This document shows positions 35,396 through 44,291 of a stretch of 64,000 nt of DNA, piece after piece. The translations under genes were made by a program, and so were the position numbers. The notes under the pieces are model-generated. The model saw only the letters and a list, made by a program, of their open reading frames with translations, was not told the origin of the DNA and ran no database searches. The stretch covers positions 496,001 through 560,000 of the forward strand of contig NZ_FCOT01000013.1 in assembly GCF_900046455.1 (NCBI RefSeq), read 5' to 3'. Position 1 is the stretch's first letter; each line of letters opens with the position of its first letter. This DNA is from Cellulomonas timonensis. Its GTDB lineage: Bacteria; Actinomycetota; Actinomycetes; Actinomycetales; Cellulomonadaceae.

Positions 35396-36883
35396 ATGAG
35401 CATTTCCACCGCGAAGCCCGCCACGCCGCAGGTCGCGATCAACGACATCGGCTCGGCCGAGGACTTCCTCGCCGCCATCGACGCCACCATCAAGTACTTC
35501 AACGATGGTGACATCGTCTCGGGCACCATCGTCAAGGTTGACCGCGACGAGGTGCTGCTTGACATCGGTTACAAGACCGAGGGCGTCATCCCCTCCCGCG
35601 AGCTGTCCATCAAGCACGACGTGGACCCCGGAGAGGTCGTCCAGGTCGGCGACGAGGTCGAGGCCCTGGTCCTCCAGAAGGAGGACAAGGAAGGTCGTCT
35701 GATCCTGTCCAAGAAGCGTGCGCAGTACGAGCGCGCGTGGGGCACGATCGAGAAGATCAAGGAGGAGGACGGCGTCGTCACCGGCACCGTCATCGAGGTC
35801 GTCAAGGGCGGCCTCATCCTCGACATCGGCCTGCGTGGCTTCCTGCCCGCATCGCTTGTGGAGATGCGTCGCGTCCGCGACCTCCAGCCCTACGTGGGCA
35901 AGGAGATCGAGGCCAAGATCATCGAGCTCGACAAGAACCGCAACAACGTCGTCCTGTCGCGCCGTGCCTGGCTCGAGCAGACGCAGTCCGAGGTGCGCTC
36001 GACCTTCCTGCAGACCCTGCAGAAGGGCCAGGTCCGCCCCGGTGTCGTCTCCTCGATCGTCAACTTCGGCGCGTTCGTGGACCTCGGCGGCGTCGACGGG
36101 CTCGTCCACGTCTCCGAGCTGTCCTGGAAGCACATCGACCACCCCTCCGAGGTTGTCGAGGTCGGCCAGGAGGTCACCGTCGAGGTTCTCGACGTCGACT
36201 TCGACCGCGAGCGTGTCTCCCTGTCGCTGAAGGCGACGCAGGAGGACCCGTGGCAGGCCTTTGCCCGGACGCACGCCATCGGGCAGGTCGTTCCCGGCAA
36301 GGTCACGAAGCTCGTCCCGTTCGGCGCGTTCGTGCGCGTCGAGGACGGCATCGAGGGCCTGGTCCACATCTCGGAGCTGGCCGTGCGCCACGTCGAGATC
36401 CCGGAGCAGGTCGTCCAGGTCGGCGACGACGTCTTCGTCAAGGTCATCGACATCGACCTCGAGCGTCGCCGCATCTCGCTGTCGCTCAAGCAGGCCAACG
36501 AGGGCGTCGACCCCAACAGCGACGACTTCGACCCGGCGCTGTACGGCATGGCTGCCGAGTACGACGAGCAGGGCAACTACAAGTACCCCGAGGGCTTCGA
36601 CCCGGCCACGAACGAGTGGCTCGAGGGCTTCGAGGCTCAGCGCGAGGTGTGGGAGGCGCAGTACGCCAAGGCCCACGAGCGCTGGGAGGCCCACCGCAAG
36701 CAGGTCGCCGAGGCCAGCAAGGCCGACGCCGAGGCTGCGAACAACGAGGGCGTGGTGAGCTCCAGCAGCTCGTCCTCCTCCTCCGCGTCGTCCTACTCGT
36801 CGGCTCCGGCCGAGGAGGCCACGGGCACCCTCGCGTCCGACGAGGCGCTCGCCGCTCTGCGCGAGAAGCTCACGGGCAACTGA
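35396..36883 (+). CDS. rpsA: 30S ribosomal protein S1
   Basis: A 495-residue S1 protein with four S1/OB repeats at about 36-107, 124-189, 211-279 and 296-365, the short actinobacterial form rather than the six-repeat enteric one. It binds mRNA leaders and helps initiation. The C-terminal tail is acidic and then has a run of nine serines before a short Ala/Glu end. ATG 35396 is used; no strong Shine-Dalgarno sequence is visible, as often for S1. Codon choice is strongly biased, as expected for high expression. Confidence 0.96.
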   Translation: MSISTAKPATPQVAINDIGSAEDFLAAIDATIKYFNDGDIVSGTIVKVDRDEVLLDIGYKTEGVIPSRELSIKHDVDPGEVVQVGDEVEALVLQKEDKEGRLILSKKRAQYERAWGTIEKIKEEDGVVTGTVIEVVKGGLILDIGLRGFLPASLVEMRRVRDLQPYVGKEIEAKIIELDKNRNNVVLSRRAWLEQTQSEVRSTFLQTLQKGQVRPGVVSSIVNFGAFVDLGGVDGLVHVSELSWKHIDHPSEVVEVGQEVTVEVLDVDFDRERVSLSLKATQEDPWQAFARTHAIGQVVPGKVTKLVPFGAFVRVEDGIEGLVHISELAVRHVEIPEQVVQVGDDVFVKVIDIDLERRRISLSLKQANEGVDPNSDDFDPALYGMAAEYDEQGNYKYPEGFDPATNEWLEGFEAQREVWEAQYAKAHERWEAHRKQVAEASKADAEAANNEGVVSSSSSSSSSASSYSSAPAEEATGTLASDEALAALREKLTGN

Positions 36884-36919
36884 CACCCGGCGCCTCGGCG
36901 CCGACGTCACGCTCCTCAT

Positions 36920-36953
36920 AGCGGGCCGGTCACCTTCGGGTGGCCGGCCCGCT
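36920..36953 (+). terminator. Hairpin after rpsA
   Basis: AGCGGGCCGG-t-CACC pairs with GGTG-g-CCGGCCCGCT around the tetraloop TTCG. There is no T-run, but the stem is long and GC-rich. Confidence 0.6.
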
Positions 36954-37026
36954 GTGCTGTGCGAGGGCGGAGCTGTGTGGCGGCGCTGGCTGCGCCGAGC
37001 TGGACCGACTCGGGCAGGATGGGGCG

Positions 37027-37656
37027 ATGCAACGCATCGGACTGACTGGCGGGATCGCGGCGGGCAAGTCGGCGGCGGCGACACGGCTCGAGGAGCTGGG
37101 CGCCGTAGTCATCGACTACGACGTGCTGGCACGCGAGGCGGTGGCCCCCGGGACCGTCGCGCTCGGCGACATCGTCGAGGCGTTCGGGCCCGAGGTGCTC
37201 GACCAGGAGGGCGCACTCGACCGTGCCGCGCTGGGCGCCGTCGTCTTCGCGGACCTCGACGCCCTGACCCGCCTGAACGACATCGTGCACCCCTGCGTCC
37301 GGCGGCTCTCCGCGGAGCGGGAGGCGGCCGCCGCGACCGCCGACCCTGGCGCCGTGGTGGTGCATGACATCCCGCTGCTTGTCGAGACGGGCCAGGCCGA
37401 CGCGTTCCACGTCCTGGTGGTGGTGCACGCCCCGGCTGCGCTGCGGGTGGAGCGGCTCGTCGAGCAGCGTGGGCTGAGCCGCGACGAGGCGCAGGGCCGG
37501 GTCGCCGCGCAGGTGGACGATGAGGCCCGGCTGTCAGTCGCCGACGTGGTCCTCGATGGGACGGGGACGGTGGAGGGACTGCGCGCGCAGGTGGACGAGC
37601 TGTGGCATCGCCTCGCGGAGGAGCGGGCCGCGGAGCTCGCGGCCGAGACGCCCTGA
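37027..37656 (+). CDS. coaE: Dephospho-CoA kinase
   Basis: A 209-residue enzyme for the last step of coenzyme A synthesis. The P-loop GGIAAGKS spans residues 8-15, IDYDVLAREAV contains the catalytic aspartate region, and HDIPLLVE is the family motif for the lid. Mycobacterial CoaE has an extra GrpB-like C-terminal domain that is missing here, so this is the short form. ATG 37027 has CAGGAT six bases upstream, a weaker variant of the leaderless -10 pattern. Confidence 0.94.
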   Translation: MQRIGLTGGIAAGKSAAATRLEELGAVVIDYDVLAREAVAPGTVALGDIVEAFGPEVLDQEGALDRAALGAVVFADLDALTRLNDIVHPCVRRLSAEREAAAATADPGAVVVHDIPLLVETGQADAFHVLVVVHAPAALRVERLVEQRGLSRDEAQGRVAAQVDDEARLSVADVVLDGTGTVEGLRAQVDELWHRLAEERAAELAAETP

Positions 37657-37731
37657 CCTCGCCGAGCCGTCGTCATCCCGGCGCCCGCGGCCGCGGACCG
37701 GGCTGCCCCGATCGATGTCAGACAGAGCACG

Positions 37732-37737
37732 TACGGT
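37732..37737 (+). promoter_or_regulatory. -10 hexamer TACGGT, probable leaderless start of uvrB
   Basis: TACGGT ends six bases before the uvrB ATG at 37744. Confidence 0.4.
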
Positions 37738-37743
37738 GGTGGC

Positions 37744-39837
37744 ATGCGTCCTGTGACTGATCTCGAGCGAACCGTCGCGCCGTTCAAGGTCGTGTCCGAC
37801 TACTCGCCCTCGGGGGACCAGCCCGCCGCGATCGCGGAGCTGACCCGCCGCATCCAGGCCGGTGAGAAGGACGTGACGCTGCTCGGCGCCACCGGCACCG
37901 GCAAGTCGGCCACCACGGCCTGGCTCATCGAGCAGCTGCAGCGGCCCACGCTGGTGATGGCGCCGAACAAGACGCTGGCCGCGCAGCTCGCGACGGAGTT
38001 CCGCGAGCTGCTGCCGAACAACGCCGTCGAGTACTTCGTCTCGTACTACGACTACTACCAGCCCGAGGCGTACATCGCGCAGACGGACACCTACATCGAG
38101 AAGGACTCGTCGATCAACGACGAGGTCGAGCGGCTCCGGCACTCGGCCACGAGCTCGCTGCTGACCCGGCGCGACGTGGTGGTGGTCGCGTCGGTGTCCT
38201 GCATCTATGGCCTGGGCACCCCGCAGGAGTACGTCGACCGGATGGTCCGGCTGGCCGTCGGCGACCAGGTCGACCGCGACCAGATGCTGCGGCGGTTCGT
38301 GGCGATGCAGTACACGCGCAACGACATGGCGTTCACCCGCGGCACGTTCCGGGTCCGGGGCGACACCGTCGAGATCATCCCGGTGTACGAGGAGCTGGCC
38401 ATCCGGATCGAGTTCTTCGGCGACGAGATCGAGTCGATCCAGACGCTGCACCCGCTCACCGGCGACGTCATCCGCGCCGAGGAGTCGATGTACCTGTTCC
38501 CGGCCACGCACTACGTCGCAGGCCCCGAGCGCATGGAGCGGGCCATCGGCTCGATCGAGTCCGAGCTGGCCGAGCGCCTGGACCAGTTCGAGCGGCAGAA
38601 CAAGCTGCTCGAGGCCCAGCGGCTGCGTATGCGCACCACCTACGACATCGAGATGATGCGGCAGATCGGCTCCTGCTCCGGGATCGAGAACTACTCGCGG
38701 CACATCGACGGCCGTGAGCAGGGCACCCCGCCGCACACGCTGCTGGACTACTTCCCCGACGACTTCCTGCTCGTCATCGACGAGTCGCACGTGACGGTCC
38801 CGCAGATCGGGGCGATGTACGAGGGGGACATGTCGCGTAAGCGGAACCTCGTCGACCATGGGTTCCGGCTGCCGAGCGCGATGGACAACCGGCCGCTGCG
38901 CTGGGAGGAGTTCGTCGAGCGGATCGGCCAGACGGTGTACCTGTCGGCGACGCCGGGGGCCTACGAGCTGTCGATGTCGGACGGCACTGTCGAGCAGATC
39001 ATCCGCCCCACCGGGCTGGTCGACCCGCAGGTGGTGCTCAAGCCGACCACTGGGCAGATCGACGACCTGCTCGACGAGATCCGCACGCGCGCGGAGAAGA
39101 ACGAGCGGGTGCTGGTCACCACGCTCACCAAGAAGATGTCCGAGGACCTCACCGACTACCTCCTGGAGAAGGGGGTGCGGGTGCGGTACCTGCACTCCGA
39201 GGTCGACACGCTGCGCCGTGTCGAGCTGCTCCGAGAGCTGCGGCTGGGGGAGTTCGACGTCCTGGTGGGCATCAACCTGCTGCGTGAGGGGCTCGACCTG
39301 CCCGAGGTGTCGCTCGTGGCGATCTTGGACGCCGACAAGGAGGGCTTCCTCCGCTCGGCGACCTCGCTCATCCAGACGATCGGGCGCGCCGCCCGCAACG
39401 TCTCGGGCGAGGTGCACATGTACGCCGACAAGATCACGCCGGCGATGGCGATGGCCATCGACGAGACGAACCGCCGCCGCGAGAAGCAGGTCGCCTACAA
39501 CCTGGAGCACGGCATCGACCCCACGCCGCTGCGCAAGAAGATCGGCGACATCACCGACATGCTCGCGCGCGAGGACGTCGACACGAAGGAGCTGCTCGAG
39601 GGCGGCTACCGCAAGGCCCCGCAGCGAGGGCGGGCCCCTGTGCCGGTCGGCGCCGGCGGCTCGCGCGCGCACCTCGCGGGGGCGGCCGCGGGCGAGCTCG
39701 CCGAGCTCATCCAGGAGCTCAGCGACCAGATGCACGCCGCCGCCGCCGAGCTGCAGTTCGAGTTGGCGGCCCGCCTGCGTGACGAGATCTCCGGCCTCAA
39801 GAAGGAGCTGCGGCAGATGCAGGCGGCGACCGCCTGA
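37744..39837 (+). CDS. uvrB: Excinuclease ABC subunit B
   Basis: A 697-residue DNA-damage verification helicase. Motif I is GATGTGKS, the damage-probing beta-hairpin is [13 protein letters not shown], the DEAD-like box is DESHVT, and motif VI is QTIGRAARN. The C-terminal UVR motif that contacts UvrC ([19 protein letters not shown]) is present. No SOS box was seen upstream, in contrast with uvrA. It acts with UvrA and UvrC from the same window. Confidence 0.97.
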   Translation: MRPVTDLERTVAPFKVVSDYSPSGDQPAAIAELTRRIQAGEKDVTLLGATGTGKSATTAWLIEQLQRPTLVMAPNKTLAAQLATEFRELLPNNAVEYFVSYYDYYQPEAYIAQTDTYIEKDSSINDEVERLRHSATSSLLTRRDVVVVASVSCIYGLGTPQEYVDRMVRLAVGDQVDRDQMLRRFVAMQYTRNDMAFTRGTFRVRGDTVEIIPVYEELAIRIEFFGDEIESIQTLHPLTGDVIRAEESMYLFPATHYVAGPERMERAIGSIESELAERLDQFERQNKLLEAQRLRMRTTYDIEMMRQIGSCSGIENYSRHIDGREQGTPPHTLLDYFPDDFLLVIDESHVTVPQIGAMYEGDMSRKRNLVDHGFRLPSAMDNRPLRWEEFVERIGQTVYLSATPGAYELSMSDGTVEQIIRPTGLVDPQVVLKPTTGQIDDLLDEIRTRAEKNERVLVTTLTKKMSEDLTDYLLEKGVRVRYLHSEVDTLRRVELLRELRLGEFDVLVGINLLREGLDLPEVSLVAILDADKEGFLRSATSLIQTIGRAARNVSGEVHMYADKITPAMAMAIDETNRRREKQVAYNLEHGIDPTPLRKKIGDITDMLAREDVDTKELLEGGYRKAPQRGRAPVPVGAGGSRAHLAGAAAGELAELIQELSDQMHAAAAELQFELAARLRDEISGLKKELRQMQAATA

Positions 39838-39897
39838 GGTGACCGCCTGCGGGCGGCCGCGATGCGGTCAGTCCGCTGTGCTTTATGCTGGGGCACT

Positions 39898-40023
39898 TGG
39901 TGGAGGGGAGTATCCCGACACGGCTTCCTCGTCATCACGGCCTGCTCCGCAGCGGCCCGGGGAGCCGGCTGGCCTCAGCGGCTGGTGGGAGAGACCTCCG
40001 GTACCCGAACTCGTACCGGAGGT
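39898..40023 (+). ncRNA. yybP-ykoY manganese riboswitch before terC
   Basis: The 5' half has the conserved GGGGAGTA element after GGAGG (39902-39906); the 3' half ends in GAGACCTCC, so GGAGG and CCTCC close the P1 stem as in this Mn2+-sensing class. Overlapping it, ACCTCCGGTAC (39994-40004) can instead pair perfectly with GTACCGGAGGT (40013-40023), which contains the Shine-Dalgarno sequence of terC. Binding of Mn2+ should favour P1 and free the ribosome-binding site. Confidence 0.82.
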
Positions 40024-40029
40024 ACGCCT

Positions 40030-41043
40030 GTGTCTGTCCCGCTGTGGGTCTGGGGTGCGACTGTCGCCCTCGTCATCGCGATGGTCCTCTTCGACTTCTT
40101 CTCCCACGTGCGCACACCGCATGAGCCCACGTTCAAGGAGTCCGTGCGCTGGTCGGTGTTCTACATCGCGCTGGCCATCGTCTTCGGCATCGGCCTCGCC
40201 CTGGTCTGGGGCGGCGGGCACGGCACCGAGTACTTCGCGGGGTACATCACCGAGAAAAGCCTCTCGGTCGACAACCTCTTCGTCTTCCTCATCATCATGA
40301 CGAAGTTCAAGGTCCCCCGGATGTACCAGCAGAAGGTCCTGCTGGTCGGCGTGGTGATTGCCCTCGTGCTGCGCACCGTGTTCATCCTCGCGGGCGCGGC
40401 GGCCATCGAGCGCTACTCGTGGGTCTTCTACATCTTCGGCGCGTTCCTCATCTACACGGCCCTCAAGCTCGCCTTCGAGAAGCACGACGACGAGGACCCC
40501 GAGGCCGCGGCCGCGGAGCGCAAGGACGGCTTCGCCGTGCGCATGATGAAGAAGGTCGTCCCCACGACCGACGTCTACCACGGCGACCGCCTCACCACCG
40601 TCATCGACGGCAAGCGGTTCATGACCCCGATGCTGGTGGTCATGGTGGCGATCGGCAGCACCGACGTGCTGTTCGCCCTGGACTCGATCCCCGCCATCTA
40701 CGGCCTCACCAAGGAGCCGTTCATCGTCTTCACGACGAACGCCTTCGCGCTGCTGGGGCTGCGCCAGCTCTACTTCCTGCTCGGCGGACTGCTCGAGCGC
40801 CTCGTCTACCTGGCTCAGGGCCTGTCGGTCATCCTCGGCTTCATCGGGGTCAAGCTCGTGCTCGAGGCGCTGCACACCAACGAGCTCTCGTTCATCAATG
40901 GTGGCGAGCACGTCGCCTGGGCGCCCGAGATCCCCATCTGGCTCTCGCTCACCGTGATCATCGGCACGTTGGCCGTGGCGACCGTCGCGAGCCTGGCCAA
41001 GACCCGCAAGGACGCCCGCATCGCCGCCCAGCCCGGCGAGTGA
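40030..41043 (+). CDS. TerC-family membrane protein, probable manganese exporter
   Basis: A 337-residue integral membrane protein with about eight or nine hydrophobic helices. The family motifs EKSLSVDNLFVF and STDVLFALDSIPAI contain the conserved acidic residues of TerC/Alx proteins. Family knowledge: TerC-type proteins under yybP-ykoY riboswitches export Mn2+, and that assignment fits here better than tellurite resistance. GTG 40030 is seven bases after GGAGG, which is masked in the alternative hairpin of the riboswitch. It is monocistronic between uvrB and a peptidase gene. Confidence 0.92.
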   Translation: MSVPLWVWGATVALVIAMVLFDFFSHVRTPHEPTFKESVRWSVFYIALAIVFGIGLALVWGGGHGTEYFAGYITEKSLSVDNLFVFLIIMTKFKVPRMYQQKVLLVGVVIALVLRTVFILAGAAAIERYSWVFYIFGAFLIYTALKLAFEKHDDEDPEAAAAERKDGFAVRMMKKVVPTTDVYHGDRLTTVIDGKRFMTPMLVVMVAIGSTDVLFALDSIPAIYGLTKEPFIVFTTNAFALLGLRQLYFLLGGLLERLVYLAQGLSVILGFIGVKLVLEALHTNELSFINGGEHVAWAPEIPIWLSLTVIIGTLAVATVASLAKTRKDARIAAQPGE

Positions 41044-41080
41044 CGTCAGCCTGACCAGCCGGGGGCTGGCCGGGAGCCGT

Positions 41081-41086
41081 TAGGGT
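41081..41086 (+). promoter_or_regulatory. -10 hexamer TAGGGT, probable leaderless start
   Basis: TAGGGT ends seven bases before the ATG at 41094 of the S51 peptidase gene. Confidence 0.45.
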
Positions 41087-41093
41087 CGGTCGC

Positions 41094-41831
41094 ATGTCAG
41101 ACCGCATCCCCACGATCCTGGCCACCTCCGGCGGCCTCGTCCCCGGCCGGCGCACCCGGCTCGAGCTCGGCCCGCTGATGCGCCATGCGGTGGACCTCTC
41201 GGGCGCCACCGGCCGCCCGCGGGTGTGCCACCTGGGCACGGCCGGAGGCGACCAGCGGTGGTTCAACGCGGAGCTCGGCGACGCCGCCCGCGTGGCGGGC
41301 GTCGAGTTGACGCACCTCAACCTGTTCTCGATGCCGAACGTCGACGACATGGAGGCGCACCTCCTCGCCCAGGACGCGGTGTGGGTGGGCGGCGGATCGG
41401 TCGCCAACCTGCTGGCCGTGTGGCGGGTGCACGGCCTGGACGCGATCTTCCGCCGTGTGTGGGAGGCCGGCGTGGTGCTCGCCGGGGTCAGCGCGGGATC
41501 GATCTGCTGGCACGTCGGCGGCACGACCGACTCGTTCGGGCCGGAGTTGCGCGCCGTCACGGACGGCCTCGCGCTGCTGCCCTACGGCAACGGGGTGCAC
41601 TACGACTCGGAGGCCGGGCGGCGGCCGCTGGTCCACCGGCTCGTCGCCGACGGCGTCCTGCCGCGCACGCACTGCACCGACGACGGCGTGGGCCTCGTCT
41701 ACCGCGGCACGGAGCTCGTCGAGGCGGTCACCGAGCGACGCGGCGCGGCCGCCTACGTGGTGCGGCAGGACGGCGCGGGGGCAGTCGTCGAGGAGCGGAT
41801 CGAGCCGCGCCTCCTGCCCGGCGCACGCTGA
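41094..41831 (+). CDS. Peptidase S51 family (dipeptidase E-like)
   Basis: A 245-residue serine hydrolase of the class I glutamine-amidotransferase-like fold. The nucleophile motif GVSAGS is at 131-136, with the preceding oxyanion motif VGGGSVANLL. Family members cleave Asp-X dipeptides or release amino acids from cyanophycin-like chains. No operon partner is present. The gene end carries one copy of a 17-base repeat. Confidence 0.85.
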   Translation: MSDRIPTILATSGGLVPGRRTRLELGPLMRHAVDLSGATGRPRVCHLGTAGGDQRWFNAELGDAARVAGVELTHLNLFSMPNVDDMEAHLLAQDAVWVGGGSVANLLAVWRVHGLDAIFRRVWEAGVVLAGVSAGSICWHVGGTTDSFGPELRAVTDGLALLPYGNGVHYDSEAGRRPLVHRLVADGVLPRTHCTDDGVGLVYRGTELVEAVTERRGAAAYVVRQDGAGAVVEERIEPRLLPGAR

Positions 41832-41864
41832 GCGTCGTCAGGTCGTGCGCTGAGCGTCGTCAGG
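41826..41864. repeat. 17-base tandem duplication at convergent gene ends
   Basis: CGCTGAGCGTCGTCAGG is present at 41826-41842 and 41848-41864. The first copy contains the stop codon of the S51 peptidase gene, the second the stop of the YciI gene on the other strand. Confidence 0.7.
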
Positions 41865-42150
41865 CCCCTGCTGCCCAGGGCCCCAGCACCACGTTCCACG
41901 TCCGGACGCCGACGGAGCTGATGACCCCCGCCTCGGCGAACGGGTCGGCCGCGAGCAGCGCGTCGAGCTGGGCACGGTCCTCCGTCCGGAACACCAGGAG
42001 CGCTCCGGGCTCGCCGTCGGTGTACGGGCCGGAGCCGAGCAGCAGGCCCTGATCGGCGAGGCCGCCGAGGTAGGCGCGGTGGGCGGGGCGCACCTCGTCC
42101 TGCAGGTCGCGGCGGTCGTCGTAGACGTACTGGACGGCGTGGGTCAGCAT
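41860..42150 (-). CDS. YciI-family protein
   Basis: A 96-residue protein of the YCII superfamily (dimeric alpha-beta barrel fold). The segments HRAYLGGLADQGLLLGSGP and DPFAEAGVI are typical: the histidine of the first and the aspartate-proline of the second line the putative active site. No substrate is established for this type. It is convergent with the S51 peptidase gene and transcribed away from the aldo/keto reductase. Confidence 0.85.
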   Translation of the reverse strand: MLTHAVQYVYDDRRDLQDEVRPAHRAYLGGLADQGLLLGSGPYTDGEPGALLVFRTEDRAQLDALLAADPFAEAGVISSVGVRTWNVVLGPWAAGA

Positions 42151-42239
42151 GGGCTCATCCTGCCCCACAGCCGCTGGCCGGCGTGGGAGCGGCATGGCGG
42201 GGTCGCGAGGGGCTGCTGTGCGGATGAGAGCATGAGTGG

Positions 42240-43082
42240 ATGACTTCAGCACCAGCCCTTGTCCCAAACGTGGCACTCCTCGATGGGACGTCCATCCCGC
42301 AGCTGGGCTTCGGTGTCTTCAAGGTGGACGACGACGCGGCGGAGGCGGCCGTCGCCCACGCCCTCGCCGCCGGTTACCGGCTCATCGACACCGCCAAGCT
42401 GTACGGCAACGAGGCGGGTGTCGGCCGCGCGGTGCGCGCCAGCGACATCCCGCGCGACGACGTGTACGTCACCACGAAGGTCTGGAACACGGACCAGGGC
42501 CGTGAGAAGACGCTGCGCGCCTTCGACGCGTCGGTGAAGCGGCTCGACGTCGGGATCCCGGACCTGTTCCTCATCCACTGGCCGATCCCGGCGCAGGACC
42601 TGTACTCCGAGACGTGGCGCACGCTCGTCGAGCTGCGGGACGCCGGGCGGGTGCGCTCGGTGGGGGTCTCCAACTTCCAGCCCGCGCACCTCGCGCGGGT
42701 CATCGAGGACTCGGGTGTCGTTCCCGTGATCAACCAGGTCGAGCTGCACCCGTACCTGCAGCAGCGCGCGCTGCGCGAGGTCCACGCGGAGCTGGGGATC
42801 GCCACCGAGGCGTGGTCCCCGCTCGGGCGGGACACCGGCCTGCTGGACGACCCGGTGCTGCTGGCCATCGCCGCACGGCACGGTGTCAGCCCCGCGCAGG
42901 TCGTGCTGCGCTGGCACCTGGACCTCGGCAACATCGTGATCCCCAAGTCGGTGACGCCCACGCGGATCGCCGCGAACCTGGACGTGTTCGGCTTCGCGCT
43001 CACCGCGGAGGACCACGCCGAGATCGCCGGGCTGGACCGTGGCGCCCGGATCGGCCCCGACCCCGACCTGATGGGAGCGTGA
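42240..43082 (+). CDS. Aldo/keto reductase (2,5-diketo-gluconate reductase-like)
   Basis: A 280-residue NADPH-dependent oxidoreductase with a TIM-barrel fold. Signatures seen: IPQLGFGVFKV, YRLIDTAKLYGNE with the catalytic tyrosine, LFLIHWP with the catalytic histidine, VGVSNFQPAHL, and IPKSVTPTRI with the cofactor-binding lysine/serine. It reduces carbonyl compounds; the natural substrate is unknown. The stop overlaps a possible GTG start of the next gene, so the two are probably co-transcribed. Confidence 0.93.
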   Translation: MTSAPALVPNVALLDGTSIPQLGFGVFKVDDDAAEAAVAHALAAGYRLIDTAKLYGNEAGVGRAVRASDIPRDDVYVTTKVWNTDQGREKTLRAFDASVKRLDVGIPDLFLIHWPIPAQDLYSETWRTLVELRDAGRVRSVGVSNFQPAHLARVIEDSGVVPVINQVELHPYLQQRALREVHAELGIATEAWSPLGRDTGLLDDPVLLAIAARHGVSPAQVVLRWHLDLGNIVIPKSVTPTRIAANLDVFGFALTAEDHAEIAGLDRGARIGPDPDLMGA

Positions 43083-43087
43083 GCGGC

Positions 43088-44245
43088 ATGGCCTCCACGC
43101 CTGTGCTGACCGAGGAGCTGCTCGCGCGGATCGCCGAGCGCGCGCCGTTGCATGACAAGGCGAACACCTTCCCGCACGACGATCTGAGCGACCTGGTCGC
43201 GGCCGGGTACCTTCGCGCGTTCGTGCCGGAGCGCCTCGGCGGCCTGGGGCTGACGCTCGAGCAGGTCGCCCGGGAGCAGGTGCGCCTGGGCGCCGCGGCG
43301 CCTGCCACCGCGCTGGCGGTGAACATGCACCTCGTGGTGACGGGCATCGCGGCGGCGCTCGCCGCGCGCGGTGACGACTCCCTCGCGTTCGTCTTGGAGG
43401 ACGCCGCACGAGGCGAGGTGTTCGCGTTCGGGAACTCCGAGGGCGGCAACGACCTGGTCATGTTCGGGTCGCGCACCCGCGCGGAGCCGCAGCCCGACGG
43501 CGGCTACCGGTTCTACGGCACGAAGATCTTCACGTCGCTCTCGCCGGTGTGGACGCGGCTGGCGACTTTCGGACGCGACGACTCGAACCCGGACGACCCC
43601 CGTCTGGTGCATGCCGTGGTCACGCGCGAGGGCGGGGGCATCGAGGTCCGCGACGACTGGGACACCCTGGGGATGCGCGCGAGCCAGAGCTGCACCACGG
43701 TGCTGGACGGCGCGTACGCCCGCCCCGAGTGGGTCCACCGGTCGCTGCCGCCGGGCCCGAGCGCGGACCCGTTCATCTTCGCGCTGTTCGCGACGTTCGA
43801 GATCCTGCTGGCGGCGGTCTACACCGGCATCGGGCAGCGTGCGGTGGAGCTCGCGGTGGCGGCTGCGCACCGGCGCACGTCGATGAAGAACGACGGCCGC
43901 ACGTACGCGCAGGATCCGGACATCCGCTGGAAGATCGCCACCGCGGCGATCGCCCAGGACGGGATGCTGCCGCAGATCACCTCCCTCGCCCGGGACGTCG
44001 ACGAGCAGGTCGACCACGGCAGCCAGTGGTTCCCGCGCCTGGTGGGGCTCAAGGTCCGGGCGACTGAGAACGCGCGCGTCGTGGTGGACCAGGCGCTGCG
44101 CGTCTCCGGCGGCGGCTCGTACTTCGCCGGCAACGAGTTGGGGCGGCTGTACCGCGACGTGCTCGCGGGGATCTTCCACCCCTCGGATGACGAGTCGGCG
44201 CATGCGACGGTCGCGAACGCGCTGCTGGGGCCCATCGAGCGCTGA
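43088..44245 (+). CDS. Acyl-CoA dehydrogenase family flavoprotein
   Basis: A 385-residue member of the acyl-CoA dehydrogenase superfamily. The N-terminal helical domain (LVAAGYLRAFVPERLGG), the FAD/substrate beta-domain (FYGTKIFTSLSP and LGMRASQS) and the C-terminal helical domain (VRATENARVVVDQAL, GGGSYF) are in order. The group also includes flavin monooxygenases such as DszC, and I cannot separate the two from sequence alone. I used ATG 43088; GTG 43079 overlapping the upstream stop is an alternative. Confidence 0.85.
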   Translation: MASTPVLTEELLARIAERAPLHDKANTFPHDDLSDLVAAGYLRAFVPERLGGLGLTLEQVAREQVRLGAAAPATALAVNMHLVVTGIAAALAARGDDSLAFVLEDAARGEVFAFGNSEGGNDLVMFGSRTRAEPQPDGGYRFYGTKIFTSLSPVWTRLATFGRDDSNPDDPRLVHAVVTREGGGIEVRDDWDTLGMRASQSCTTVLDGAYARPEWVHRSLPPGPSADPFIFALFATFEILLAAVYTGIGQRAVELAVAAAHRRTSMKNDGRTYAQDPDIRWKIATAAIAQDGMLPQITSLARDVDEQVDHGSQWFPRLVGLKVRATENARVVVDQALRVSGGGSYFAGNELGRLYRDVLAGIFHPSDDESAHATVANALLGPIER

Positions 44246-44258
44246 CGGATTTCGCTCG

Positions 44259-44287
44259 CCACCCTGCCGGTGCTGCTGGCAGGGTGG
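44259..44287 (+). promoter_or_regulatory. Perfect 10-base hairpin just before an acetyltransferase start
   Basis: CCACCCTGCC pairs with GGCAGGGTGG around a nine-base loop, and the ATG follows four bases later. It could be the terminator of the dehydrogenase gene or a lock on translation of the next gene. Confidence 0.45.
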
Positions 44288-44291
44288 CGCG

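Noticed and set aside
40030-41043. Tellurite-resistance function for the TerC protein
   Set aside because: No other ter genes are near, and the manganese riboswitch points to metal export instead.
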